Shown here: one piece after another, positions 4,819 to 11,867 of the stretch | Position numbering within the stretch: the stretch's first letter is position 1 | Layout of the letters: each line of letters begins with the position of its first letter | Position numbers and translations under genes: made by a program | Assembly (NCBI GenBank): GCA_946533525.1 | Contig: CAMNBW010000015.1 | Span: forward strand, 1 to 14,114 | Length of the DNA stretch: 14,114 bases | DNA from: an uncultured Lachnospiraceae bacterium | GTDB taxonomy: Bacteria; Bacillota; Clostridia; Lachnospirales; Lachnospiraceae | Direction of reading: 5' to 3' | Notes under the pieces: model-generated | Told to the model about the DNA's origin: nothing | The model's input: only the letters and a program-made list of their open reading frames with translations | Databases searched by the model: none

Positions 4819-6672
4819 TTGAAGGGATTTGGCGGCGATTTCGGTTTTGATGATGAATTTGACGAGCCGGAAGACGATATTTCCGTATTAAGAAGGCGAA
4901 GAAACGAGAACAGACGCGGCACCCGGACAGACGAAAGGGGAGAGCGTCGCAGGAGGAACGTAAAAAAGAGAGAGGGAAAGAGAGCCATCATCCTGTTTTT
5001 AGGGATCGTTCTAATTCTCCTCATCTTATTTATGCTGGGCTTTTATGCGGCGAGAAGCGGGCTTTTTGATTTTTCCTCCGAAGCGGATATGACAAAGCAT
5101 TTTGATATTGCCGAGGATGAGGCAGGGCTCTTTGTGGACGGAGAATATCTGGAGGAGAGGGCTAAAAAGATAGACGGGGAGTTTTGTATACCGCTGGAAT
5201 TCGCACAGAAGTACGACGATACCTTCTACTACGATTCCAACGAACAGCTTCTTTTATATACGGACCACGAAAAAACCACTCAGTGGACGCCTGAAGACGG
5301 TATAAAGTACGAAGGCGAGGAAGTGTATATCCCGGTAAATATACTGACGGACGTAATTTCGGCTACAATGTACAGCTATGAAAAGCCCGACAGGATATGG
5401 ATATATACCGAAGAACCCAAAGAGGTAGAAGTATTAAAGAATACAAAATTCAGGCTTGAGGCTCAAAAAAACTCGGATATTATAGAAAAGCTTGAAGAGG
5501 GCGACAAGGTAAGGCTCCTTGGTATGGGCGACGATTGGCAAAAAGTGGAAAGAGAAGGCTTTGCAGGCTATATAGAGTCCGATGCGCTGGATGAAAAGGC
5601 TCTGGAGGAAGCCGGAGAAACCACGGAAAAGATCGATTTTGCGGCCGGGGCAGAGACCGCGGAGGCCCCCGAAGCCATAGAAAACAAAAAGGCCGAGGAC
5701 GATGGCGATTTTCCTTATATACATTACGATTCGAAGATCTCGCTCGGTTTTCACCAGGTCATGAGCGCGCAGGCAAACGACAGCATAAGCGGGGCGCTTG
5801 CGGCGTCTCCCGGGATAAATATAATCGCGCCCACCTGGTACACCTTAAATGAAAACGGAATTATCTCCATTGACAGTGCAGACTACGTTAATACGGCTCA
5901 TGCAGCGGGAGTAAGGGTATGGGGTGTAGTCGACAACTTTAATAATTCTGACTTTTCTACCGCAGAAGGCACCGACTCCGTTCTGTCCCATACGTCCTTC
6001 AGGAAAAATCTGGAAAACGAACTGGTCCTTGCGGCCAAGGAGGTAGGACTGGACGGGATAAACATCGATTTTGAGCAGCTCCCGGCCGAAACCGGAGATG
6101 ATTTTGCGCAGTTTATAAGGGAGCTTTCGCTCCTGACTCATAAGGAAAATCTTGCTCTTTCGGTGGACAACTACGTGCCTGAGACCTATTCGGAGCACTA
6201 CAGAAGGGATGTTCAGGCGGAGTACGCCGATTATGTGCTGATAATGAGCTATGATGAGAACACCTCCCAGGTGGGACCGAATTCCTCCATAGAATTCGTG
6301 ACCAAGGGTATAAATAAGACATTGGAGGATGTTCCGGCGTCCAGAGTTATAAACATCATACCTTTTTACAGCAGGATCTGGGAAGAGAGCGGCGGAAATG
6401 CCAATTTTAAGACCGTCGGAATGGATGAGGCAAAGAGCTTTGTTGTCGATCACGGCGGAAGCCTGGCCTGGAACGACGGGTACGGCTGCAGCTATGCGGA
6501 ATTTGAAAGCGGCGGCTCGAAATATTATGTCTGGCTCGAGGACGACGCTTCCATGGAATTAAAACTCAATGTGACGGCAGGCAGCGATCTTGCAGGAGTC
6601 GGTTTCTGGAAGCTGGGGCTCGAGGATAAGAGCGCCTGGGATGTCATAGGCCGCTACCTTGGCAACTCATAA
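4819..6672 (+). CDS. Membrane-anchored GH18-family glycosidase with stalk and SH3 domains (YaaH/SleL-like)
   Basis: A 617-residue surface protein. Order of parts: acidic then Arg-rich cytoplasmic N-terminus (1-54), one transmembrane helix (about 56-78), a domain resembling the copper amine oxidase N-terminal (stalk) fold (about 83-199), a bacterial SH3 domain (about 201-257, with GDDWQKVEREGFAGYIES), an acidic linker, then a GH18 barrel (about 306-615). GH18 catalytic features are present: DGINIDFE (412-419, E419 as acid), MSYDE (476-480) and the late tryptophan in GVGFWKLG (W597). The likely substrate is peptidoglycan glycan or another N-acetylglucosamine polymer outside the membrane. The start is TTG 4819 with GGAGG seven bases upstream; the open frame runs back to 4642 but overlaps the previous gene and lacks a site. 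sua5 follows closely (18 bp to its preferred start), suggesting an operon. Confidence 0.85.
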   Translation: MKGFGGDFGFDDEFDEPEDDISVLRRRRNENRRGTRTDERGERRRRNVKKREGKRAIILFLGIVLILLILFMLGFYAARSGLFDFSSEADMTKHFDIAEDEAGLFVDGEYLEERAKKIDGEFCIPLEFAQKYDDTFYYDSNEQLLLYTDHEKTTQWTPEDGIKYEGEEVYIPVNILTDVISATMYSYEKPDRIWIYTEEPKEVEVLKNTKFRLEAQKNSDIIEKLEEGDKVRLLGMGDDWQKVEREGFAGYIESDALDEKALEEAGETTEKIDFAAGAETAEAPEAIENKKAEDDGDFPYIHYDSKISLGFHQVMSAQANDSISGALAASPGINIIAPTWYTLNENGIISIDSADYVNTAHAAGVRVWGVVDNFNNSDFSTAEGTDSVLSHTSFRKNLENELVLAAKEVGLDGINIDFEQLPAETGDDFAQFIRELSLLTHKENLALSVDNYVPETYSEHYRRDVQAEYADYVLIMSYDENTSQVGPNSSIEFVTKGINKTLEDVPASRVINIIPFYSRIWEESGGNANFKTVGMDEAKSFVVDHGGSLAWNDGYGCSYAEFESGGSKYYVWLEDDASMELKLNVTAGSDLAGVGFWKLGLEDKSAWDVIGRYLGNS

Positions 6673-6690
6673 CGAAAAGGGTCCATGACA

Positions 6691-7752
6691 ATGAGCAGCC
6701 TCTATTTAACAGAGATAGAAAAGGCATATGGAGACGGCAGGGACGCCGCCCTGATGGCAAAGGCCGGAGAAATTATTAAAAGCGGAGGCCTGGTGGCTAT
6801 ACCGACGGAAACAGTATACGGCCTTGCGGGAGACGCGCTTAATCCCCTTTCCTCAAAAAAGATATACGCCGCAAAGGGACGCCCCTCGGACAATCCTTTA
6901 ATAGTACATATCGCAGAGCTTGAGGCTCTAAAGCCGATAGTTAAGGATATTCCGGAAAAGGCGAAGCTGCTGGCTAAGAAGTTCTGGCCCGGCCCTCTTA
7001 CGATGATCTTTAATAAAGATAAAAGGGTTCCCGCGGAGACAACGGGGGGACTGGATACAGTAGCGGTGCGCATGCCGGTAAATAAGATAGCCTTAAATTT
7101 CATCAAAGCCTCCGGGGGCTATATCGCCGCTCCGAGCGCAAACGCCTCGGGAAGGCCAAGCTGCACTAATGCTTCTCACGTCTACGAGGATCTTAACGGA
7201 AAGATACCGCTCATCATAGACGGGGGAGACGTAGGGATAGGCCTTGAGTCCACGATAGTAGATATGACGGGGGAAATTCCGGTACTGCTCCGCCCCGGCT
7301 TTATTTCACATGCGCGGCTCGAGGAGATAATCGGAAGGGTGCTTATAGACCCGAATGTGAACGGAGCCGAGCTGGAGGAGGGCACAAAACCCAAAGCTCC
7401 CGGCATGAAATATAAACATTATGCCCCCAAAGGCGAGCTTTTTATTGTAAGGGGCGGGGAGCAGGGCAGTATAGAAAGGATAAACAGCGAATGCAGGGCC
7501 CATGCCTTAAAAGGCGAAGCCTCGGCAGTCATATGTATGGATGCGGAGGTTGAAAAATATACCGCGGATGTGGTAAGTTCTTTGGGAAATACTTATGAGG
7601 ATGCTGCCCGCAACCTTTTTAGGTGCTTAAGGGAAATGGATGAAAAAAACATAGAATATATGTACATCCGTGCCTTTGAGGACGAGGGTCTGGGTATGGC
7701 GATAATGAATCGGCTGATAAGGGCAGCGGGACATAAAGTTATTGAGGTTTGA
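6691..7752 (+). CDS. sua5: L-threonylcarbamoyladenylate synthase (Sua5 type)
   Basis: Makes threonylcarbamoyl-AMP from threonine, bicarbonate and ATP, the first step of the t6A modification at position 37 of ANN-decoding tRNAs (completed by TsaBDE). The 353-residue length is that of the two-domain Sua5 form, not the short TsaC. The YrdC domain shows PTETVYGL, KGRPSDNPL, FWPGPLT and SANASGRPS, all substrate-site motifs, in the first 160 residues. The linker signature PGMKYKHYAP follows near residue 240, then the C-terminal Sua5 domain. An ATG at 6685 is possible, but the ATG at 6691 is better spaced (9 nt) from AAAAGGG. It follows the GH18 gene after 18 bp and precedes rpiB; a Sua5-RpiB pairing is, from memory, common in clostridia. 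Confidence 0.95.
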   Translation: MSSLYLTEIEKAYGDGRDAALMAKAGEIIKSGGLVAIPTETVYGLAGDALNPLSSKKIYAAKGRPSDNPLIVHIAELEALKPIVKDIPEKAKLLAKKFWPGPLTMIFNKDKRVPAETTGGLDTVAVRMPVNKIALNFIKASGGYIAAPSANASGRPSCTNASHVYEDLNGKIPLIIDGGDVGIGLESTIVDMTGEIPVLLRPGFISHARLEEIIGRVLIDPNVNGAELEEGTKPKAPGMKYKHYAPKGELFIVRGGEQGSIERINSECRAHALKGEASAVICMDAEVEKYTADVVSSLGNTYEDAARNLFRCLREMDEKNIEYMYIRAFEDEGLGMAIMNRLIRAAGHKVIEV

Positions 7753-7840
7753 ATTACTTTCGGAAGACAAAACAGTAAGGGCGTTCGGAAAGTCACGACA
7801 AACTAAAAACTATTTTAAAACAAGAAAGGCGGAAACAAGG

Positions 7841-8290
7841 ATGAAAATTGCAATAGGCTGTGACCACGGCGGATATGAGTTGAAGGAAAAGCTGGTGCCG
7901 TATTTAAAGGAGCAGGGCCACGAGGTTTTGGACTTTGGAACAAATTCGACGGAGTCCTGCGATTATCCCATGTACGGACGCAAGGTCGGAAAGGCCGTTG
8001 TAAATGGGGAATGTGACAGAGGAATCGTTATATGTACAACGGGAATAGGCATATCCATCTCGGCCAACAGGATAAAGGGAGTCAGGGCTGCCGTATGCAC
8101 CGACCCCTATATGGCAGAGATGACGAGGGCGCATAATAACGCAAATGTCCTTGCACTGGGCGCAAACATCGTGGGAGAGGGTCTTGCGATAAAGATCCTG
8201 GATGTATTTTTAAATACGGAGTTTTCCGAAGGCGAAAGGCATGTACGCCGCATAGGACTGATAGATAAGTTATGTGAGGAAGACGCATAA
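7841..8290 (+). CDS. rpiB: Ribose-5-phosphate isomerase B
   Basis: A 149-residue RpiB/LacA-LacB-family isomerase interconverting ribose 5-phosphate and ribulose 5-phosphate in the non-oxidative pentose phosphate pathway. Family features are GCDHGG at residues 6-11, the proton-transfer cysteine C65 in IVICTTGIGISISANRIKG, the segment VCTDPYMAEMTRAHNNANVLALG with H98 and N99, and the C-terminal GERHVRRI that binds phosphate. The loop reads CTTGIG where many homologues have CGTGIG, a mild change next to the catalytic cysteine. The ATG at 7841 has AAAGGCGG eight bases upstream. The open frame extends back to 7742 but overlaps sua5 and does not resemble RpiB. The gap to sua5 is 88 bp. Allose-6-phosphate isomerase is the nearest alternative. 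Confidence 0.95.
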   Translation: MKIAIGCDHGGYELKEKLVPYLKEQGHEVLDFGTNSTESCDYPMYGRKVGKAVVNGECDRGIVICTTGIGISISANRIKGVRAAVCTDPYMAEMTRAHNNANVLALGANIVGEGLAIKILDVFLNTEFSEGERHVRRIGLIDKLCEEDA

Positions 8291-8349
8291 AACCGAATTT
8301 AGACCGGATCCGCCGGGCTGTCGTATCAGCAGCCGGGCAGAGGAGTATT

Positions 8350-9738
8350 GTGAAAAGATTTACGGTTAAGCTTATAAATTGCATAGTTTCCATGAGTCTT
8401 TGCGGGGTCTTTGTTTTATCGGGCGCCGGCAATATCTTTGCCGATACTACGAGCGAAAAGCTTAAAAAAGCGGAAGAGGAGAAAAAGCAGACCGAAACCC
8501 AGCTTAACGCCACCCAGGGACAGATAGACAATCTGGAAAATTCCAGGGACTACCTTGAAGATAATCTGGACGACCTGAATTCAAAAATGACGGAGATCTC
8601 GGATTCCATAGCAAAGCTTGAAGAGGAAGAGAGGACTCTGGAGGAAAAAAAGGCCCGTACCGAGGAGGAGCTGAACGAGGCAAAGGAGAAGTGCAAGTCT
8701 CATTACGCCGCCTTAAAGGCCAGGATCAAGACCATGTACGAGCGGGGAAATGAGAGTGTTTTCGATATTCTTGCCCGCTCGGGAAGTTTTTCGGCTTTTT
8801 TGAACAGGACGGAGTATGTCGAGAAGGTACATGACTACGATCAGCTCATGCTGGAGAGATATAAAAATCTCGAAGCCGAGATAGAGCAGAAAAATGAGGA
8901 GCTCCAAAAGGAGCTGGAGGAGCTGGCGGAGATACAGCGGCAGACCGCGGATAAACAGGATGAGATAAAGGGAGCCATAGACGACACCCAAAGCTCAATA
9001 ACGGCCTATGCGGGCGCTATAGACGACGCCGAAAGAGAAGCCCTGGCCATTGAACAGCGGATAATCGAGCAAAATTCCACCATCGCAGCCCTGAAGACCC
9101 AACTGCAGAAAGAAGAGGAACTGGCAAGACAGTCGCAGCAGATGGCAAAGAGAAGCCTTTCGGAGGTGACCTTCTCCGGAGGAGACAGGGAGCTTTTGGG
9201 CGCGCTGATACAGTGCGAAGCCGGAGGAGAGCCCTATGCGGGAAAGATAGCGGTAGGCGCTGTAGTCATGAACAGGGTAATGAGCGGAGCCTTCCCGAAT
9301 ACCATAGTCGGGGTTATCTACCAGCCCGGACAGTTCGAGCCGGTAAGCAGCGGGCGTCTCGCTATCAGGCTGTCCCTTGGAGCCAATGAAGAATGTCTGA
9401 GAGCCGCAGACGAGGCTATGAGCGGAGTTAATAATATAGGCGAGTGCCTGTTCTTCAGGACAGTGGTTCCCGGCATAAAGGGTACCGTCATAGGGCACCA
9501 CGTCTTCTATCTGTATTGGACAGGAAAATACAGCGGATACGGTACTGCGGAGGAGACTCTCGAAACCGCAAAGCCGCCTGAGGAGGAGGAAGAAGAGGAG
9601 ACGACGGAAGAGACGGAGGATTCCTCCGAAAACAGTGAGGATAACTCCGATGAAAATGAAGACAACAGTGACGAAGACGAGAGCAGCAGCGACAGCGGCG
9701 ATGAGGAAAATGAAGACAGCGAAGACGATGAAGAATAA
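8350..9738 (+). CDS. Secreted coiled-coil cell-wall hydrolase (PcsB-like N-terminus, SleB/CwlJ domain, acidic tail)
   Basis: A 462-residue exported protein. A signal peptide (KRFTVKLIN, then a hydrophobic core, likely cut near FADT, about residue 31) leads into a long coiled coil (about 35-270) resembling the PcsB/FtsEX-associated fold, broken near 130-160 by the conserved YERGNESVFDILARSGSFSA turn. A SleB/CwlJ-type Hydrolase_2 domain (about 280-392) follows with QCEAGGEPYAG, where E290 is the likely catalytic glutamate, plus AVGAVVMNRV, YQPGQFEP and IGHHVFY. The last 52 residues (411-462) are 33 Asp/Glu with Ser, Asn and Thr and no Lys or Arg. The start is GTG at 8350 after GAGGAG with a short 4-nt gap. 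The role is probably peptidoglycan cleavage in growth or division, with the coiled coil regulating activity. It lies 59 bp after rpiB and may share its transcript. Confidence 0.88.
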   Translation: MKRFTVKLINCIVSMSLCGVFVLSGAGNIFADTTSEKLKKAEEEKKQTETQLNATQGQIDNLENSRDYLEDNLDDLNSKMTEISDSIAKLEEEERTLEEKKARTEEELNEAKEKCKSHYAALKARIKTMYERGNESVFDILARSGSFSAFLNRTEYVEKVHDYDQLMLERYKNLEAEIEQKNEELQKELEELAEIQRQTADKQDEIKGAIDDTQSSITAYAGAIDDAEREALAIEQRIIEQNSTIAALKTQLQKEEELARQSQQMAKRSLSEVTFSGGDRELLGALIQCEAGGEPYAGKIAVGAVVMNRVMSGAFPNTIVGVIYQPGQFEPVSSGRLAIRLSLGANEECLRAADEAMSGVNNIGECLFFRTVVPGIKGTVIGHHVFYLYWTGKYSGYGTAEETLETAKPPEEEEEEETTEETEDSSENSEDNSDENEDNSDEDESSSDSGDEENEDSEDDEE

Positions 9739-9763
9739 AAAATGACTTTGAATTTGTCAGATT

Positions 9764-9811
9764 GGTTTTCTGCGGAAACCTATGATTTTCCGAACGCAAA
9801 ATCGGAAAACC
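9764..9811 (+). other. Overlapping hairpins after the cell-wall hydrolase gene
   Basis: TTTTCCGA (9786-9793) pairs perfectly with TCGGAAAA (9802-9809). GGTTT (9764-9768) can pair with AAACC (9776-9780), or GGTTTTC (9764-9770) with GAAAACC (9805-9811), so two folds compete. No T-run follows, so this is more likely a 3'-end stabilising structure than a terminator. Confidence 0.35.
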
Positions 9812-9858
9812 TATAAATAGTACAGGTCAGATAACAAAATACAATATATGTATAGCAA

Positions 9859-9894
9859 GAGCTGCAAGATTTATATTTTGCAGCTCATTTTGTG
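9859..9894 (+). terminator. Terminator-like hairpin before the TRAP operon
   Basis: GAGCTGCAA (9859-9867) pairs perfectly with TTGCAGCTC (9878-9886) across a 10-nt loop, followed by ATTTTGTG. It is suitable for ending the transcript of the preceding hydrolase operon and insulating the TRAP genes. The T-run is only four long. Confidence 0.5.
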
Positions 9895-9908
9895 TATTAT
9901 GCACAAAA
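9888..9908. promoter_or_regulatory. Operator-like inverted repeat upstream of the TRAP operon
   Basis: TTTTGTG (9888-9894) and CACAAAA (9902-9908) are a perfect 7-bp inverted repeat around a 7-bp spacer, upstream of the putative -10. The TTGTG...CACAA core resembles Rex- or CRP/FNR-type sites, but the spacing is one base short of the Rex box. The regulator is unknown. Confidence 0.4.
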
Positions 9909-9940
9909 ATCATATTAGAAATTAGTTTATATTGAATTAT

Positions 9941-9949
9941 TGATATAAC
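9941..9949 (+). promoter_or_regulatory. Possible extended -10 promoter of the TRAP-uxaB operon
   Basis: TGATATAAC (9941-9949) is an extended -10 with five of six bases of TATAAT. It lies within an inverted repeat TTATAT (9927-9932) / ATATAA (9943-9948). The -35 region (TTAGTT at 9922-9927) is poor, as is common with extended -10 promoters. Predicted start near 9956, leader about 75 nt. Confidence 0.4.
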
Positions 9950-9961
9950 ATATCTGCTGTG

Positions 9962-9991
9962 CTAACATGCTAGTAAGTTAACTAACATGTT
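9962..9991. repeat. Operator-like direct repeats with 20-bp period
   Basis: CTAACATG occurs at 9962-9969 and again at 9982-9989, exactly 20 bp apart (two helical turns). The second copy extends to the palindrome AACATGTT (9984-9991); the first reads AACATGCT. They lie just downstream of the putative promoter start, a position suited to repression. A small hairpin TTGGAG/CTCCAA (9990-9995 with 10001-10006) follows before the ribosome binding site. Confidence 0.45.
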
Positions 9992-10031
9992 GGAGGCTTT
10001 CTCCAATAAATTATAGTAGGGAGGATATGAT

Positions 10032-11195
10032 ATGTTGAAAAAGAAATTGTTATCGTTGGTTTTAGCCGGAACTATGGTTCTGTCCATGACAGCCTGCGGT
10101 CTCAGCGGCGGACAGGCAGCAGCACCTGCAGCAGACAGCGCAGCGGCACCTGAAGCTGATACGGCAGCAGAGGCAGAGGCACCCGCAGAGGATGCGGCAC
10201 CTGCAGAGGATGCGGCACCTGCAGAGGATGCGGCAGCAGAAGCACCCGCAGCAGACGCGGCAGCAGCAGGCGACCCTGCAGTTACTCTTGTAATGGCAGA
10301 GGTTAACCCCTTAGATACCATCGTAGGACAGATGGACACCAAGTTTAAGGAGGAGGTTGAGAAGCTTTCCGGCGGTTCTATTACCATAGACCTTCAGGCA
10401 TCCGGAGTTTTAGGTTCAGAGAACGACGTACTCGATGCCATGCTCGGCGGAGCAGGAACCATCCAGCTTTCACGTATCTCCGCTTTCGCTCTTACGAACT
10501 ACGGCGGACATAAATCAACACTTCTTTCGATACCCTATACATTCGTAGACAGAAACCATTTCTGGAATTTCGTACATTCCGATATGGCAGCAGAGTTCCT
10601 TCGTGAGCCCTCAGACAACGGTTCCGGCATCCGCGGACTGTTCTACGGCGAGGAAGGCTTCCGTCACTTCTTTACAACAAAGCCCGTTGAGAAGGTAGAG
10701 GATTTCAAGGGCATGAAGATCCGTGTTTCCAACGACCCCGTTATGACCGGAATGGTTGAGGGACTTGGAGCATCTCCCACGGTTGTAGATTTCGGAGAAC
10801 TTTATTCAGCTATCCAGACCGGTGTTGTTGACGGCGCAGAGCAGCCTACAGCCAACTATCAGTCAAATGGCTTCAATGAGGTTGCTCCCAACTTCATACT
10901 TGACGGACATACACTTGGAGCAGTTCAGGTTGTTATCACTGACGAAGCATGGAACTCTCTTACAGAGGCACAGCAGCAGGCTATGACAGAGGCTTCCCAG
11001 ATCGCATCTGATTACTGCCACGAGATTTCCGAAGAGGCTGAGAACAAGGTTCTTCAGGAGCTTAAGGACAGCGGATGTAATGTAGTAGAAGTAGCTGACA
11101 AGACTCCCTGGCAGGAAGCTTGTAAGAAGGTTATTGAGGAGAACACCAGCGATCAGGCTGAGCTGTATCAGAAGATCCTCGATCTTGCAAAATAA
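10032..11195 (+). CDS. dctP: TRAP transporter solute-binding lipoprotein, DctP family (probable hexuronate binder)
   Basis: A 387-residue extracytoplasmic receptor of a TRAP transporter. The lipoprotein signal peptide has the lipobox MTAC with lipidated C22, so it is anchored to the outer face of the membrane. Residues 29-83 are an Ala/Pro/Glu/Asp linker, including three APAEDA units coded by an 18-bp DNA repeat. The DctP fold follows from VTLVMAEVNP. The carboxylate-binding signature is clear: GMKIRVSNDP (R231 binds the ligand carboxylate in this family), MVEGLGASPTVVDFGELYSA, then QTGVVDGAEQP. The ATG at 10032 has GGGAGG seven bases upstream. Codon choice is richer in CGT and GTT than in the neighbouring genes, consistent with high expression. 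Adjacent uxaB suggests galacturonate or another hexuronate as ligand; this is inference, since DctP proteins also bind C4-dicarboxylates and sugar acids. Confidence 0.93.
   Translation: MLKKKLLSLVLAGTMVLSMTACGLSGGQAAAPAADSAAAPEADTAAEAEAPAEDAAPAEDAAPAEDAAAEAPAADAAAAGDPAVTLVMAEVNPLDTIVGQMDTKFKEEVEKLSGGSITIDLQASGVLGSENDVLDAMLGGAGTIQLSRISAFALTNYGGHKSTLLSIPYTFVDRNHFWNFVHSDMAAEFLREPSDNGSGIRGLFYGEEGFRHFFTTKPVEKVEDFKGMKIRVSNDPVMTGMVEGLGASPTVVDFGELYSAIQTGVVDGAEQPTANYQSNGFNEVAPNFILDGHTLGAVQVVITDEAWNSLTEAQQQAMTEASQIASDYCHEISEEAENKVLQELKDSGCNVVEVADKTPWQEACKKVIEENTSDQAELYQKILDLAK
10179..10232 (+). repeat. 18-bp tandem repeat, three copies, in the dctP linker
   Basis: Three consecutive 18-bp units of the form GCACCTGCAGAGGATGCG (first copy with one base change, CCC for CCT) encode APAEDA three times in the lipoprotein linker. 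Being a multiple of three, copy-number change would alter linker length without a frameshift. Confidence 0.85.
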
Positions 11196-11233
11196 TTCCG
11201 GCAAACCGAAGATCAATTTAATGTAATAGATTA

Positions 11234-11267
11234 CGGGCACAGGTCCAGCTCTTGGGCTCTGTGCCCG
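11234..11267 (+). other. Intercistronic hairpin between dctP and dctQ
   Basis: CGGGCACAG (11234-11242) pairs perfectly with CTGTGCCCG (11259-11267) around a 16-nt loop. It is followed by AACTATATATAAA, with no T-run. In transporter operons such hairpins after the binding-protein gene protect the upstream mRNA and lower expression of the membrane genes, which fits the need for excess receptor. Confidence 0.65.
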
Positions 11268-11307
11268 AACTATATATAAAAAGATGAAACAAAGGAAAGG
11301 AGATTTT

Positions 11308-11865
11308 ATGCCAGCAATATTTACCAAATTAGATAAAATAAAACCGGCATATGACGTGGTGTACAAAGTTACAGCAGTGATATGTAAGGTACTCCTTGCA
11401 GCAGATATCCTTGTTGTCAGCTTCCAGGTTGCGGGACGTTATATTCCTTTTATTCCCGATCCCTCATGGACAGAACAGGTCGTACTTACACTGATGTCCT
11501 ATATGGCAGTGCTTTCCGCGGCGCTTGCGATACGGCGTGGGGCGCATATCCGCATGACGGCCTTTGACAATTATCTTCCTAAGAAATTTATAAAGATTCT
11601 GGACATACTTGCGGATATCGCGGTCTTCATTCTCGCGATAATAATGATCACTCAGGGTTGGAAATACGCGATACAGATAGGAAGTAAGGGTAATTATGAG
11701 AGTATGCCCTGGCTTTCGAGATTCTGGATGTATTTCCCTGTTGCCTTAGCCGGAGTTGCCATGCTCGTATTTGAGCTGGAGGCTCTTTACAACCACATTA
11801 AATCCTTCTATGTTCCGGATGATGATAAGGCCAAGGACGCTGAAAAAAAGGAAGGGGGTAAATAA
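11308..11865 (+). CDS. dctQ: TRAP transporter small permease subunit, DctQ family
   Basis: A 185-residue inner-membrane protein with four predicted transmembrane helices (about residues 21-42, 55-76, 98-116 and 137-158). It partners DctM and docks the binding protein. The family pattern is visible in WTEQVVLTLMSYMAVLSAA followed by AIRRGAHIRM, the loop between helices 2 and 3, and in the later GWKYAIQIG and LSRFWMYFPVALAG segments. The C-terminal tail is charged and cytoplasmic. The ATG at 11308 is chosen over an in-frame ATG at 11284 because AAAGGAG lies five bases upstream, whereas the earlier one has no site. Two bases separate it from dctM, so the two are translationally linked. Confidence 0.92.
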   Translation: MPAIFTKLDKIKPAYDVVYKVTAVICKVLLAADILVVSFQVAGRYIPFIPDPSWTEQVVLTLMSYMAVLSAALAIRRGAHIRMTAFDNYLPKKFIKILDILADIAVFILAIIMITQGWKYAIQIGSKGNYESMPWLSRFWMYFPVALAGVAMLVFELEALYNHIKSFYVPDDDKAKDAEKKEGGK

Positions 11866-11867
11866 AA

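Noticed and set aside
5845..6453. 202-codon open frame on the minus strand
   Set aside because: It lies wholly antisense to the GH18 domain, whose sequence is clearly conserved; length is explained by the codon composition of the sense gene.
7742..7840. Longer RpiB with 33 extra N-terminal residues
   Set aside because: The extension overlaps sua5, lacks a ribosome binding site and does not resemble RpiB, which starts at MKIAIGCDHGG.
9764..9811. Hairpins as the main terminator of the cell-wall hydrolase gene
   Set aside because: There is no T-run after the stem; the hairpin at 9859-9886 is the better candidate.
9962..10387. Ala/Ser-rich 141-codon frame on the minus strand
   Set aside because: It is a mirror of the GCA/GCG-rich repeats in the dctP linker with no initiation signal; low-complexity sequence explains it.
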